Positions 51,929-61,283 of a DNA stretch of 64,000 nt are shown piece after piece. This DNA comes from Halodesulfovibrio marinisediminis DSM 17456. Its GTDB lineage: Bacteria > Desulfobacterota > Desulfovibrionia > Desulfovibrionales > Desulfovibrionaceae. The notes below the pieces were generated by a model. That model made no database searches. It worked only from the letters and a program-made list of their open reading frames with translations, and was not told where the DNA came from. The position numbers and the translations under genes were made by a program. The DNA is taken from assembly GCF_900129975.1 (NCBI RefSeq), contig NZ_FSRG01000003.1, positions 422,997-486,996 on the forward strand, given 5' to 3'. The stretch's first letter is position 1. Each line of letters opens with the position of its first letter.

Positions 51929-54544
51929 ATGGATTTAAATCAGTTCACTGAAAAATCTCAGGCAGCCATCAGCGAGGCACAGAACATTGCAATTCGTTTC
52001 GGACACCAGCAGGTAGATGTTGATCATCTCGTACTTGCTTTGGTGGATCAGGAGCAGGGACTTGTTCGACGTATTTTAGAGCGTGTGAATGTTGATCCTG
52101 CCCGCTTTGGTTTTGCATTAGAGAAAGAAATTCGCAAAAGACCTTCCGTGAGTGGTCCGGGTGCCAGTCATGATACTATTTATGTGACCCAGCAGTTGAA
52201 TCAGCTGTTGGTACGTGCGCAGGATTTTGCAAAGCGCATGAAAGACGAGTTCGTTAGCGTTGAGCACTTGTTTTGCGTAGCATTGGAACCTCCAATAGCT
52301 CCTGCTGTTGCGACTGTTATTAAGGATATGAACGTTTCTTATGAGGACGTGTTAAAATCTCTTAACGAAGTTCGCGGCGCACAGCGTGTCACATCACAAA
52401 ATCCAGAAAATACGTACGAGGCACTGATCAAATACGGTCGTGACCTTGTTGATGAAGCTCGCAGGGGTAAACTTGATCCTGTAATCGGGCGAGATTCAGA
52501 GATCCGCCGTATTGTCCGTATTCTTTCCCGGCGTACTAAAAACAACCCTGTAATCATTGGTGAGGCAGGTGTTGGTAAGACAGCTATTGTAGAAGGGCTG
52601 GCGCACCGTATTCTTAACGGTGATGTACCGGAAAGCTTGAAAGACAAGAGCTTGTTTGCGCTTGATATGGGCTCCCTGATTGCGGGTGCCAAGTATCGTG
52701 GTGAGTTTGAAGAACGTCTTAAAGCGGTTCTTGCAGAAATTGAAAAGTCTGAAGGCCGTATTTTAATGTTTATCGATGAGCTTCATCTTATTGTTGGTGC
52801 AGGTAAAACGGAAGGTGCAATGGATGCAGGTAACTTGCTTAAACCAATGCTTGCCAGAGGCGAGTTGCACTGCATCGGCGCTACCACACTGGATGAATAC
52901 CGCAAGTACATAGAAAAAGATCCTGCTTTGGAACGTCGATTCCAGCCGCTTCTTGTGACACAGCCGTCTATTGAGGATACTATTTCTATTCTTCGCGGAT
53001 TGAAGGAGCGTTTTGAAGTACACCATGGTGTGCGCATCAGCGACTCCGCTATCGTAGAAGCGGTAACGCTTTCCGATAGATATATTTCTGACCGTCAGCT
53101 TCCGGATAAGGCTATTGACCTTATTGATGAAGCAGCGGCTATGATACGTACAGAAATCGATTCCTTGCCTGCAGAGCTAGACGAAGTAAACCGCAAGATT
53201 ATGCAGCTTGAAATTGAACGTGAGGCTCTTCGCAAAGAAACAGATGATGCATCACATGAGCGTCTGGAAAAACTTGAAAATGAGCTTTCTGAACTGCGCG
53301 GCAGCCATGCTGATCTCATGTCCAGATGGGAAAAAGAAAAGGGTGCAATTGATTCGCAGCGGGAATTGAAAGAACAGATTGAAGAAACCAAACGTAAGAT
53401 TGAAGAAGCTGAACGTAATTATGATTTGAATACAGCAGCGCAGCTTAAATATTCTGTACTGAATGATCTTGAAAATCGCTTGAACTCTGAGCAGGAAGAA
53501 GAAAAAGACGAAGAACGTCTGTTGAAAGAAGAAGTTCGTCCGGAAGATGTTGCTGACATTGTGGCGCGTTGGACAGGCATTCCTGTAACACGGCTTGTTG
53601 AATCTGAGCGGGAAAAGCTTTTGCGCTTGCCTGATGAGCTGCATCAACGTGTAGTAGGGCAGGATGAAGCGGTTGAAGCTGTTTCTGAGGCTGTTTTGCG
53701 TTCACGTGCCGGACTTTCTGATCCTAACCGACCTATTGGTTCCTTTATTTTCTTAGGACCTACTGGTGTTGGTAAAACAGAGTTATGTAAGTCTTTGGCA
53801 GAAGCCTTGTTTGATTCAGAAGACAACATTGTACGTCTCGATATGAGTGAATACATGGAGAAGCATACGGTGGCACGTCTTGTCGGCGCACCTCCAGGTT
53901 ATGTGGGATTTGATGAAGGTGGGCAACTTACAGAGGCTGTGCGTCGTAAGCCATACTGCGTTGTGCTTTTTGATGAAATTGAAAAAGCGCATCCGGATGT
54001 ATTCAATACTCTGTTGCAGATTCTGGATGATGGCCGTCTGACAGACAGCCATGGACGAACAGTTAATTTCAAAAACACAATTATCATTATGACCTCCAAC
54101 GTCGGTGCGCCGTTGTTGCTTGAGGGTATCTCTCCGGATGGGCATCTCGCTGATGATGTGCGGGATATCGTAATGCAGGAACTTCGCAAGTACTTCAGAC
54201 CGGAGTTTTTGAACCGCGTTGACGAAACTGTACTCTTTAAACCGTTGTTGCGCGAACAGATCAAAGAGATTATTGATCTTCTTCTGGCTCGACTGCGTGG
54301 TAGACTGGAAGGTCGTAAGATTACGTTGGAACTTACAGAAGCTGCGCGTAATTTTATAGCAGACAATGCCTATGACCCAGTGTACGGTGCTCGTCCACTG
54401 CGACGCTATTTGCAGCAGAAAGTTGAGACGACGCTTGCACGCAAGCTTATCGGTGGTGAGTTACGAGAAGGTCAGCATGTTGTTATTGACGTTGTTCAAG
54501 CGGATGATGAGTTCGAAGATTTGCAATTTACTATTTCATCATAG
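51929..54544 (+). CDS. clpB: ATP-dependent disaggregase ClpB
   Basis: This 871-aa Hsp104/ClpB chaperone has a Clp-N domain (1-150). AAA+ 1 has Walker A GEAGVGKT (211-218), the coiled-coil middle domain is at about 400-530, and AAA+ 2 has Walker A GPTGVGKT (610-617) with GAPPGYVGF pore-loop context. It extracts proteins from aggregates with DnaK/CbpA. GGAG lies upstream of the ATG. It is the third gene of the chaperone operon; no terminator is obvious before the next gene. Confidence 0.96.
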   Translation: MDLNQFTEKSQAAISEAQNIAIRFGHQQVDVDHLVLALVDQEQGLVRRILERVNVDPARFGFALEKEIRKRPSVSGPGASHDTIYVTQQLNQLLVRAQDFAKRMKDEFVSVEHLFCVALEPPIAPAVATVIKDMNVSYEDVLKSLNEVRGAQRVTSQNPENTYEALIKYGRDLVDEARRGKLDPVIGRDSEIRRIVRILSRRTKNNPVIIGEAGVGKTAIVEGLAHRILNGDVPESLKDKSLFALDMGSLIAGAKYRGEFEERLKAVLAEIEKSEGRILMFIDELHLIVGAGKTEGAMDAGNLLKPMLARGELHCIGATTLDEYRKYIEKDPALERRFQPLLVTQPSIEDTISILRGLKERFEVHHGVRISDSAIVEAVTLSDRYISDRQLPDKAIDLIDEAAAMIRTEIDSLPAELDEVNRKIMQLEIEREALRKETDDASHERLEKLENELSELRGSHADLMSRWEKEKGAIDSQRELKEQIEETKRKIEEAERNYDLNTAAQLKYSVLNDLENRLNSEQEEEKDEERLLKEEVRPEDVADIVARWTGIPVTRLVESEREKLLRLPDELHQRVVGQDEAVEAVSEAVLRSRAGLSDPNRPIGSFIFLGPTGVGKTELCKSLAEALFDSEDNIVRLDMSEYMEKHTVARLVGAPPGYVGFDEGGQLTEAVRRKPYCVVLFDEIEKAHPDVFNTLLQILDDGRLTDSHGRTVNFKNTIIIMTSNVGAPLLLEGISPDGHLADDVRDIVMQELRKYFRPEFLNRVDETVLFKPLLREQIKEIIDLLLARLRGRLEGRKITLELTEAARNFIADNAYDPVYGARPLRRYLQQKVETTLARKLIGGELREGQHVVIDVVQADDEFEDLQFTISS

Positions 54545-54614
54545 GAATATTGCAGATAGATGCTGCTTTTGATAATGCACCTGCAATCAATTTAAGAATA
54601 TGGAGAGAGTGCAC

Positions 54615-55196
54615 ATGCGACTTTTAAAATTACTTGGCGCAGTAGCGCTTCTTTTTGCAACATTCACCTCCAGCGCAGCGCTGGCTAAAGGGGAACCTGT
54701 TTTGATTAAATTTGAAACTACAATGGGCAACTTTGTTGTTGAACTCGATACAGAAAAAGCTCCAGAAAGCTCTAAAAACTTCGAACAGTACGTTCGTGAC
54801 GGTTTCTACGATGGCACTATCTTCCATCGTGTAATCGACAACTTCATGGTTCAGGGCGGTGGCTTTGACACTGAAATGAACCAGAAGCCAACCCGTGAGC
54901 CAATCAAAAACGAAGCTGACAACGGTCTTGCTAACGATAAATACACTCTCGCTATGGCACGTACTCAGGATCCTGATTCTGCTACTGCTCAGTTCTTTAT
55001 CAACGTTAAAGACAACGCATTCCTTAACCACACCGGTAAAACCGTAAGTGGCTGGGGCTACGCAGTGTTTGGTAAAGTTGTAGAAGGTACTGAAGTTATC
55101 GACGCAATGAAAGGTGTAAAAACCGGCAGCTTCGGTTTCCATCAGGACGTTCCTGTTGAGCAGATCGCTATTTTGAAAGCATACGTTGTAGAATAG
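54615..55196 (+). CDS. Exported cyclophilin-type peptidyl-prolyl isomerase
   Basis: This 193-aa protein has a signal peptide (MRLLKLLGAVALLFATFTSS, cleavage near ALAKG) and a compact cyclophilin domain with FHRVIDNFMVQGG, AMARTQDPDSATAQFFIN and GYAVFGKVVEG. It catalyses proline cis-trans isomerisation, probably in the periplasm (PpiA type). The ATG at 54615 has GGAGAG upstream; the earlier ATG at 54600 includes that site. It follows clpB by 70 bp and may be co-transcribed. Confidence 0.92.
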   Translation: MRLLKLLGAVALLFATFTSSAALAKGEPVLIKFETTMGNFVVELDTEKAPESSKNFEQYVRDGFYDGTIFHRVIDNFMVQGGGFDTEMNQKPTREPIKNEADNGLANDKYTLAMARTQDPDSATAQFFINVKDNAFLNHTGKTVSGWGYAVFGKVVEGTEVIDAMKGVKTGSFGFHQDVPVEQIAILKAYVVE

Positions 55197-55252
55197 GGTG
55201 TAACGCATGTTGCTGCATTCGTTGCGGCGGGGTGCTGATTCCTAGAATACAG

Positions 55253-55288
55253 AAAGGAGTTTCAGAGAAATCTGAAACTCCTTTTTTT
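55253..55288 (+). terminator. Terminator of the clpB/cyclophilin unit
   Basis: A perfect 14-bp stem AAAGGAGTTTCAGA / TCTGAAACTCCTTT with a GAAA loop continues into T7. Confidence 0.95.
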
Positions 55289-55382
55289 ATGCTGAGTGCA
55301 AGCGGGAGTAGAAAAAGTATTAAAGATTACCCGAGGCGGTGCTTGCTTTGCTGGGGGAGGCAATATGATAAAAATTGGATAC

Positions 55383-55412
55383 AAAAAAAGCTCACAGCAT
55401 TCACTGTGAGCT
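55383..55412 (-). terminator. Terminator of tRNA-Pro copy 1
   Basis: The stem AGCTCACAG / CTGTGAGCT (loop CATTCA) is followed on the minus strand by T7. Confidence 0.9.
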
Positions 55413-55421
55413 TTAAATTCG

Positions 55422-55498
<77 letters not shown>

Positions 55499-55509
55499 TC
55501 GCGAAGAAG

Positions 55510-55538
55510 TAACTAAGGAAATCTGGCGTTACTTGCAA
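55510..55538 (-). promoter_or_regulatory. Promoter of tRNA-Pro copy 1
   Basis: On the minus strand, TTGCAA (55538-55533), 17 bp, then TAGTTA (55515-55510). The predicted start is a few bases before the tRNA 5' end. The same TTGCAA/TTGCCA-N17-TA box pair precedes every copy. Confidence 0.8.
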
Positions 55539-55791
55539 GTAAAAAATGCAAAAAAGCGCTTTTTTTTCTAAATCTATGTATGACATAGTTGTGTCCCTCC
55601 ACATATTGCGGTGTGGCTGTCGTTGGTTGGTGCGTTTACGATTGAAGGGTGTTGTACGGTAAAATGGATTTTGGTGACGAGTTGACCTTTGTACACTCAA
55701 TCAATACATACATGCTTATGTGAACGAGAGTGTTGTCCTGTGGTCATCCACGGGCGCGCACAACTACTACCTTTTTACGCTACATTTATAT

Positions 55792-55820
55792 GAGGTGCTT
55801 CTGCTCGTACCTGGCGCCTC
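55792..55820 (+). promoter_or_regulatory. Hairpin next to the pnuC ribosome binding site
   Basis: GAGGTGC (55792-55798) pairs with GCGCCTC (55814-55820; one G-U), ending directly before AAAAGGAAAT, the pnuC Shine-Dalgarno. It could control translation. I do not recognise a TPP or NAD riboswitch core. Confidence 0.4.
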
Positions 55821-55833
55821 AAAAGGAAATATA

Positions 55834-56466
55834 ATGGAATTAGTAAACTTCATTCTCGGCTTTGTAGAAGCTATGAGTTGGGCTGAGCGTATTTCAATCG
55901 CAACAGGGTTAATTTATATTGTTCTGAGCGTTAGGCAAAAGCCGTTATGCTGGCCTATTGGTATCATTAGTGTTGGCATTTGGATGGTCGTTGTGTTTGA
56001 CGGCAAGCTCTACATGGATGCCTTTCTTCAGTTCGTCTACGTAGTACTTGGTTTTTATGGTTGGTGGCAGTGGTTGCGTGGTGGTGAAAACGATACTCCG
56101 TTGCCAGTACGTACTGTTGATCGTGCTCTTGCGATGAAGCTCGCTGCCATTGGTGTAGTTGCAATCGCAATTTTTGGATATATTTCGCAAAACGTGTTAC
56201 ATGCTGCGTTTCCATGGCTTGATACCATTACAACCGTCATCAGTTTGATTGCCCAATACCTGCTGGCTCGTAAGTACTTGGAAAACTGGATTCTGTGGAT
56301 TGTTGCGGACGCGATGTATATCTACATCTACTTTGCTAAAGGGTGGACTGGGTACAGCGGTCTTATGGCGGTATACACGATTATGGCTGTTGCTGGTTTC
56401 TATAGCTGGTACAAATCCATGCAGACAGAATCTGTAAGCGCAGAGGGCAAATGTCAGACTGCATAA
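55834..56466 (+). CDS. pnuC: PnuC-family nicotinamide riboside (or related vitamin) transporter
   Basis: This 210-aa membrane protein has about seven TM helices. PnuC signatures include ELVNFILGFVEAMSWAERIS, KPLCWPIGIISVGIW, FVYVVLGFYGWWQW and ENWILWIVADAMYIYIYFAKG. It is a facilitator whose substrate is trapped by phosphorylation. The next gene, overlapping by 16 bp, is an NR-kinase-like P-loop protein, which points to nicotinamide riboside. The ATG at 55834 has AAAAGGAAA upstream; a longer ORF to 55720 is not needed. Confidence 0.9.
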   Translation: MELVNFILGFVEAMSWAERISIATGLIYIVLSVRQKPLCWPIGIISVGIWMVVVFDGKLYMDAFLQFVYVVLGFYGWWQWLRGGENDTPLPVRTVDRALAMKLAAIGVVAIAIFGYISQNVLHAAFPWLDTITTVISLIAQYLLARKYLENWILWIVADAMYIYIYFAKGWTGYSGLMAVYTIMAVAGFYSWYKSMQTESVSAEGKCQTA

Positions 56467-57020
56467 CTGCTAAAAGAGTGGGAGCAGGGGGCAGTTCTCC
56501 CGTTCGCATTGTGCTGACCGGTTCTGAATGTACAGGTAAATCTACGTTGGGTGCCATGCTCGCAGAGCATTACGGCGTTCCATATGTAGAAGAATATTTG
56601 CGTGAGTACTTTATTGCTAATGACGGGGTGCTTACGCTTGAAGACGCCGTTCCTATTGCAAAGGGGCAGTTGAAGGCAGAGCTTGCTGTAGAGACTCAAG
56701 AGCCTCGTTTTTTGCTCTGTGACACGAATATGTTGTCTTCTGCTGTGTATAATAAGTATTACTATGGAACAAATCCTGAGTGGATTGAATCTGCCTTATT
56801 GCAGCGTGAGTACACTTTGTACTTGCTCTGTGGAGTAGATATTCCGTGGGAAGATGATGGGCAGCGGGACAGACCTGAAGAGCGCGAATACATGCAAGGT
56901 TTATTTCAAAAAGAATTGGAAGACCGAAATCTTGCTTTTGTGAAGATTCAGGGGACACGGCAGGAGCGCTTTGCACGTGCAGTAGAAGCCATTGACGTTA
57001 TTTTGTCAGCAGCCAATTAA
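56451..57020 (+). CDS. NadR-like P-loop kinase (probable nicotinamide riboside kinase)
   Basis: This 189-aa ATPase has Walker A LTGSECTGKST (22-32), VEEYLREYF, a LLCDTNMLSSAVYNKYY segment, and DRPEEREYM. These match the C-terminal ribosylnicotinamide kinase domain of NadR without the adenylyltransferase part. It would convert imported NR to NMN. It starts inside the pnuC end (ATG 56451, 16-bp overlap), so the two are coupled. The usual third NadR domain is absent. Confidence 0.85.
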   Translation: MSDCITAKRVGAGGSSPVRIVLTGSECTGKSTLGAMLAEHYGVPYVEEYLREYFIANDGVLTLEDAVPIAKGQLKAELAVETQEPRFLLCDTNMLSSAVYNKYYYGTNPEWIESALLQREYTLYLLCGVDIPWEDDGQRDRPEEREYMQGLFQKELEDRNLAFVKIQGTRQERFARAVEAIDVILSAAN

Positions 57021-57040
57021 TTTCGAAATTGCGTAAAGAA

Positions 57041-57076
57041 AACGCCTTTGTGTGAAAACGCAGAGGCGTTTTTTTG
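57041..57076 (+). terminator. Terminator of pnuC-NR kinase operon
   Basis: The stem AACGCCTTTG / CAGAGGCGTT (one G-U) is followed by T6. Confidence 0.85.
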
Positions 57077-57180
57077 TTGAAATAGAGTGTGGTGATTGGG
57101 GAGTGGCAGCAAGAGCGCTGTTTTTTACTTGCGTTAAGAGTTATCCGCTGAGCGGGATGTAACCGCTAGGTTGTTGATAC

Positions 57181-57210
57181 AAAAAAAGCTCACAGTGTTC
57201 ACTGTGAGCT
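57181..57210 (-). terminator. Terminator of tRNA-Pro copy 2
   Basis: The stem AGCTCACAG / CTGTGAGCT, extendable by TG/CA, is followed on the minus strand by T7. Confidence 0.9.
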
Positions 57211-57219
57211 TTAAATTCG

Positions 57220-57296
<77 letters not shown>

Positions 57297-57307
57297 TCGC
57301 GAAGAAG

Positions 57308-57336
57308 TAACTAAGGAAATCTGGCGTTACTTGCAA
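57308..57336 (-). promoter_or_regulatory. Promoter of tRNA-Pro copy 2
   Basis: TTGCAA (57336-57331)-N17-TAGTTA (57313-57308) on the minus strand, identical to copy 1. Confidence 0.8.
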
Positions 57337-57491
57337 GTAAAAAATGCAGAAAAAACGAAATTTATGTAAAAAAGGAACGAGTTCCATTGATTCTCAAGGA
57401 GAAAACGAGTTCATGTCCTATGAACCCTTCATGAGATATAGAAAATTGAGGTGCAGAATCGAGCAGTCTCAGTTTTATGTCGCTGAAAACG

Positions 57492-57519
57492 AAAAAGCTC
57501 ACAGTTTTCACTGTGAGCT
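57492..57519 (-). terminator. Terminator of tRNA-Pro copy 3
   Basis: The stem AGCTCACAG / CTGTGAGCT (loop TTTTCA) is followed on the minus strand by T4-5. Confidence 0.85.
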
Positions 57520-57529
57520 TTAAATTCGG

Positions 57530-57606
<77 letters not shown>

Positions 57607-57617
57607 TCGCGAAGAAG

Positions 57618-57646
57618 TAACTAAGGAAAACCTGACCGACTTGCAA
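57618..57646 (-). promoter_or_regulatory. Promoter of tRNA-Pro copy 3
   Basis: TTGCAA (57646-57641)-N17-TAGTTA (57623-57618) on the minus strand. The spacer differs from copies 1 and 2. Confidence 0.8.
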
Positions 57647-57761
57647 GTAAAAAATGCAGAAAAAACGAAATTTATGTAAAAAAGGACTCGTTTGTTTGGT
57701 TTTCAATATAAAAAAGTGGCTTTTTTCGTTTTCAGTCTTGGTAGTAGTGCTTATTGATTCG

Positions 57762-58448
57762 TTATCCTAAGAAATAGGTAAGAATCGGTGCAAAGAATAG
57801 AGCAGGCAGCATGTTGGTTAACGAAATGGTGCGAAGTTCGAGCAAGCTGATGCCAATTCCGATAATGAGTGCGCCGCCTGTTGCTGTGAGTTCAGTCATC
57901 ATGCCTTCAGTCATGATTGGCTGCAGGTAGGTTGCAAGTTCTGTGAGGGTTCCCTGATAAAGAAAAACCGGAAGAGCAGAAAACAGAACACCAGCGCCGT
58001 AGGTGGCAGCAAAGGCCATAGCAGCAAATCCATCAAGGATGGATTTAGTGAACAGGATTGTATGTTCGCCCCGCAGGCCCTCTTCAAAAGATCCGAGTAT
58101 TGCCATAGATCCGATACAGAAGAGCACAGACGTAGAAACAAATCCTTCTGTGAATTTTGAGTTGCTCGATTTTATGAGTGTTTTGAGTTTGTCTGCGGCT
58201 TTTGTGAGTCTTTTTTCTAAATTAAGCAGTTCACCTGTGATGGAGCCGAGAAGTACGCTGAAAACGAGAACTAATAGGTTCTTGCTTTGCATACCCATTT
58301 GAATGCCGATGATCAGAACGCACAACCCCAAGCCAGAAAAAACAATATGCCGTACCCGTTCTGGCAGGCGTCCGCCAAGGGCCAGCCCGCATACGCCTCC
58401 TACGATAATACAGGCGACATTAAAGAATGAACCAAGAGGAAGTATCAC
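57762..58448 (-). CDS. DUF554 membrane protein (YqgA/YdfK-like)
   Basis: This 228-aa protein has six or seven hydrophobic segments and the DUF554 pattern: FNVACIIVGGVCGLALGGRLPERV near the start, LLGSITGELLNLEKRL, and FCIGSMAILGSFEEGL. Function is unknown; a transporter role is often suggested. The GTG at 58448 with GGAG eight bases upstream is the best start. A TTG at 58472 would add eight residues. It is flanked on both sides by tRNA-Pro genes on the same strand. Confidence 0.85.
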   Translation of the reverse strand: MILPLGSFFNVACIIVGGVCGLALGGRLPERVRHIVFSGLGLCVLIIGIQMGMQSKNLLVLVFSVLLGSITGELLNLEKRLTKAADKLKTLIKSSNSKFTEGFVSTSVLFCIGSMAILGSFEEGLRGEHTILFTKSILDGFAAMAFAATYGAGVLFSALPVFLYQGTLTELATYLQPIMTEGMMTELTATGGALIIGIGISLLELRTISLTNMLPALFFAPILTYFLG

Positions 58449-58581
58449 AGTTGTAACTCCAAAAAATGACAAGTTTGTTAATAAGGGGTTTGGTACGATG
58501 TATCTGCTCTAAAAGAAAGCGATATTTTTCGGGGAAGCTGTTTTTTGTAGAGGAGTGAGCTTGTCAGGGGAAATTGGGCAC

Positions 58582-58611
58582 AAAAAAAGCTCACAGTGTC
58601 TACTGTGAGCT
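58582..58611 (-). terminator. Terminator of tRNA-Pro copy 4
   Basis: The stem AGCTCACAG / CTGTGAGCT is followed on the minus strand by T7. Confidence 0.9.
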
Positions 58612-58620
58612 TTAAATTCG

Positions 58621-58697
<77 letters not shown>

Positions 58698-58707
58698 TCG
58701 CGAAGAA

Positions 58708-58736
58708 GTACTAAGGGAAACTGACGGAACTTGCAA
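58708..58736 (-). promoter_or_regulatory. Promoter of tRNA-Pro copy 4
   Basis: TTGCAA (58736-58731)-N17-TAGTAC (58713-58708) on the minus strand. Confidence 0.78.
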
Positions 58737-58848
58737 GAAAAAAATGTATTTTTTTTATTTCATCACATTTTTTATTATTACTTGATGGATTCGGCTACAT
58801 TTGATGCTTCCTTCATCTTGTAGGTACTTGCAGTTTTCATAAGATACG

Positions 58849-58877
58849 AAAAAAGCTCACAGCATTCACTGTGAGCT
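58849..58877 (-). terminator. Terminator of tRNA-Pro copy 5
   Basis: The stem AGCTCACAG / CTGTGAGCT (loop CATTCA, as in copy 1) is followed on the minus strand by T6. Confidence 0.88.
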
Positions 58878-58887
58878 TTAAATTCGG

Positions 58888-58964
<77 letters not shown>

Positions 58965-58975
58965 TCGCGAAAGAA

Positions 58976-59004
58976 GTACTAAGGAAAACTCTAAAGACTT
59001 GCAA
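58976..59004 (-). promoter_or_regulatory. Promoter of tRNA-Pro copy 5
   Basis: TTGCAA (59004-58999)-N17-TAGTAC (58981-58976) on the minus strand. Confidence 0.78.
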
Positions 59005-59159
59005 GTAAAAAATGCAGAAAAAATCAAATTTATGCATTTTAGAAACGAGTTCCATTGATTCTCAAGGAGAAAACGAGTTCATGTCCTATGAACCCTTCAT
59101 GAGATATAGAAAATTGAGGTGCAGAATCGAGCAGTCTCAGTTTTATGTCGCTGAAAACG

Positions 59160-59187
59160 AAAAAGCTCACAGTTTTCACTGTGAGCT
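59160..59187 (-). terminator. Terminator of tRNA-Pro copy 6
   Basis: The stem AGCTCACAG / CTGTGAGCT (loop TTTTCA, as in copy 3) is followed on the minus strand by T4-5. Confidence 0.85.
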
Positions 59188-59197
59188 TTAAATTCGG

Positions 59198-59274
<77 letters not shown>

Positions 59275-59286
59275 TCGCGAAGAAAG

Positions 59287-59315
59287 TTTTTAGGGAAAAG
59301 TCCTCCCGTTGGCAA
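59287..59315 (-). promoter_or_regulatory. Promoter of tRNA-Pro copy 6
   Basis: TTGCCA (59315-59310)-N17-TAAAAA (59292-59287) on the minus strand. The geometry equals the other copies although the sequence has diverged. Confidence 0.7.
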
Positions 59316-59336
59316 GAGGAAATTTATAAATTTATG

Positions 59337-59840
59337 TTAAAACTCTATTCCTTCCTGTGCCGGAACGCCTGCTTTATAATGATGCTTGATCTCTGTCATT
59401 TCGGTTACGAGGTCTGCTTCATTAATAAGCCATTGCGGGGCATTTCTGCCGGAAAGTACTAGATGGGTGTCATTGTTTCTTGCCAGCGCTATTAATTCTT
59501 CGAGTTCTTCACGCGTAATAAGCTTGGAAGAAAGAGCGTAGAGCGCTTCATCCAGCACAAGCATGTCAACATCAGGGATGCGTTCTTTTGCCCACCATAT
59601 AAGCTTTTCAGAACTTGCCCGATGCTTTGGGAATTGTTCAGGCTTTGTAAGAAAACCATCTCCGGGAGCTAAAAAGAGGTCTCCTAATAATTTGTGGAGC
59701 ACACGTTGCTCGCCCGCCTGATTGTCTCGTTTCATAAATTGCCCGAAGGCTACAGTGTGATCCTGCCCCAGTGCTCTAATAGCTTGACCGACAGATGCTG
59801 TTGTTTTTCCCTTACCGTTACCGGTGTTAACGAGAATCAT
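59337..59840 (-). CDS. cobO: Cob(I)alamin / corrinoid adenosyltransferase (CobO/BtuR family)
   Basis: This 167-aa P-loop enzyme begins MILVNTGNGKGKTTASVGQA (Walker A 7-14). It continues with VDMLVLDEALYALSSKLI and LVLSGRNAPQWLINEADLVTEM, as in CobO/CobA. It attaches the 5'-deoxyadenosyl group to cobalt in cobalamin synthesis or salvage. The start overlaps the radical SAM gene end by 14 bp, so the two are translated together. Confidence 0.92.
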   Translation of the reverse strand: MILVNTGNGKGKTTASVGQAIRALGQDHTVAFGQFMKRDNQAGEQRVLHKLLGDLFLAPGDGFLTKPEQFPKHRASSEKLIWWAKERIPDVDMLVLDEALYALSSKLITREELEELIALARNNDTHLVLSGRNAPQWLINEADLVTEMTEIKHHYKAGVPAQEGIEF

Positions 59841-60867
59841 GTATACTCCATACTCCTGGAATAGGTGTATCGCAGGTTGGACATTTTGAATAATCGCCTC
59901 TGGCTGCCGAGTAGCCTTTGCGTTCTATAACTATGGCGCCGCACTTAGGACACAGTGTGTCGCGTCCCTCGCGCCCTGGAATATTTCCTAGATATACATA
60001 ATTCAGACCGGCTTCTTTGCCAATAGCAGCAGCTTTTCTAAGTGTTTCAATCGGCGTCGGAATGCGGTTTTGCATTTTATATGCTGGATGGAATCGTGAA
60101 ATGTGCCATGGGGTGTCGCTGCCGAGTTCATCATTTATAAAACGGGCGATGGTGGAAAGTTCTTTTTCATCGTCATTCTCATCAGGAATAACAAGGGTGG
60201 TTACTTCCAGCCACCAATCCATTTCACGGATTATCTTCAGGTTACGCAGGACAGGACGGATGTGCGCCCCGCATATGTCGCTGTAAAATGATTCTGTAGC
60301 GCCTTTAAGGTCAATGTTGCAGGCATGGATAAGATCTTTCAGCTCTGCAAGGCATTCAGGGGATTGAAATCCATTTGAAACGAGAATGTTTTTTAACCCA
60401 TGCTTGATAGCAAGCTTAGCTGTAGCCTCTACAAGTTCAAAAAATATAGTAGGTTCTGAGTACGTGTATGAAATAGATTGTGCGCCGGACTCAAGAGCAA
60501 GCTCAACAAGCCTTTCGGGTTTGGTGTGCTGTCCTAGAATTTGCCCTGTTAAACGTGGTGTTGTTGAGAGGGTGTAGTTTTGGCAAAATGAACATGTAAG
60601 GTTGCATCCAACTGTTCCGAAAGAGAATGAAGTGGTTCCGGGTAGAAAATGGTACAGCGGCTTTTTTTCAATCGGGTCAAGGTTGGCGGCTGCAACTTTG
60701 TCGAACACAAGAGTATACAGTTTTCCGTCAACATTTTTGCGCACACCGCATTTTCCGGTAGTGTCCGGTGCAATGTTGCAAAAATGGCTACATAATCTAC
60801 ACTGAACATTAACAGGTGTAGTGCCATCCGACTTTCCGAGTGTTTTCCATAATCTTGCTGGATGCAT
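59827..60867 (-). CDS. AmmeMemoRadiSam-type radical SAM enzyme
   Basis: This 346-aa protein has the radical SAM motif GCNLTCSFCQNY (C88, C92, C95), with FLPGTTSFSFGTVG just before. N-terminal CRLCSHFC with a further Cys at 40 suggests another metal site. The C-terminus adds a zinc-ribbon-like CPKCG...CPTC. It matches the AmmeMemoRadiSam (PflA-like) group, whose substrate is not established. The AmmeMemoRadiSam partner proteins (AMMECR1, Memo) are not in this window. It is co-transcribed with cobO. Confidence 0.87.
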   Translation of the reverse strand: MHPARLWKTLGKSDGTTPVNVQCRLCSHFCNIAPDTTGKCGVRKNVDGKLYTLVFDKVAAANLDPIEKKPLYHFLPGTTSFSFGTVGCNLTCSFCQNYTLSTTPRLTGQILGQHTKPERLVELALESGAQSISYTYSEPTIFFELVEATAKLAIKHGLKNILVSNGFQSPECLAELKDLIHACNIDLKGATESFYSDICGAHIRPVLRNLKIIREMDWWLEVTTLVIPDENDDEKELSTIARFINDELGSDTPWHISRFHPAYKMQNRIPTPIETLRKAAAIGKEAGLNYVYLGNIPGREGRDTLCPKCGAIVIERKGYSAARGDYSKCPTCDTPIPGVWSIHDSR

Positions 60868-60873
60868 AACGAC

Positions 60874-61194
60874 CTACTTTTTATAGTTTGAAATGTCTGG
60901 TTCTAATTTAATAATAACCGGATATTGACCGCTGGTGTATTTGTTGCAGTCCTCTTCTTTTTGCTTTTTCGGCTTAACACGTATGATTCTATCACCACTT
61001 AGGTAGTCTTCTTTGATAATGATCTCAGAAGAGTCAGTACCGATGACTCTGTCTTGCCTGTGCTCAATATGGTGCTTTTTGGCTGCAGATATTGAAGGTG
61101 TCAAAACTATTACACAAATTGCGATTGCAAAGAGCGTTAATAGCGCATTTTTTGGAGTAGATGAGGAATTCATTGTAATTGAAGTGTAGTGCAT
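60874..61194 (-). CDS. Small exported protein of unknown function
   Basis: This 106-aa protein has a hydrophobic N-terminal segment (about residues 17-37, ALLTLFAIAICVIVLTPSIS) with likely cleavage at SAAKK. A short basic/charged tail follows (DRIIRVKPKKQKEEDCN). I recognise no family. The ATG at 61194 has GGGAG seven bases upstream; the next ATG at 61173 has none. The stop lies 6 bp before the radical SAM gene, so it may be the first gene of that operon. Confidence 0.7.
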   Translation of the reverse strand: MHYTSITMNSSSTPKNALLTLFAIAICVIVLTPSISAAKKHHIEHRQDRVIGTDSSEIIIKEDYLSGDRIIRVKPKKQKEEDCNKYTSGQYPVIIKLEPDISNYKK

Positions 61195-61283
61195 GTGTTT
61201 CTCCCTTGCTCTTTGTTTCGTAAAAGCCTATGTACGGGCTTCCCGAAGGATCTTGTTATCATACTAGTATCAAGGAGCAGATA

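Noticed and set aside
54630-55208. 192-codon minus-strand ORF over the cyclophilin gene
   Set aside because: The plus strand encodes an unmistakable cyclophilin with signal peptide; the reverse frame has no features.
55700-55834. TPP or NAD riboswitch upstream of pnuC
   Set aside because: No THI-box or known NAD-riboswitch core could be recognised; only a simple hairpin at the ribosome binding site is supported.
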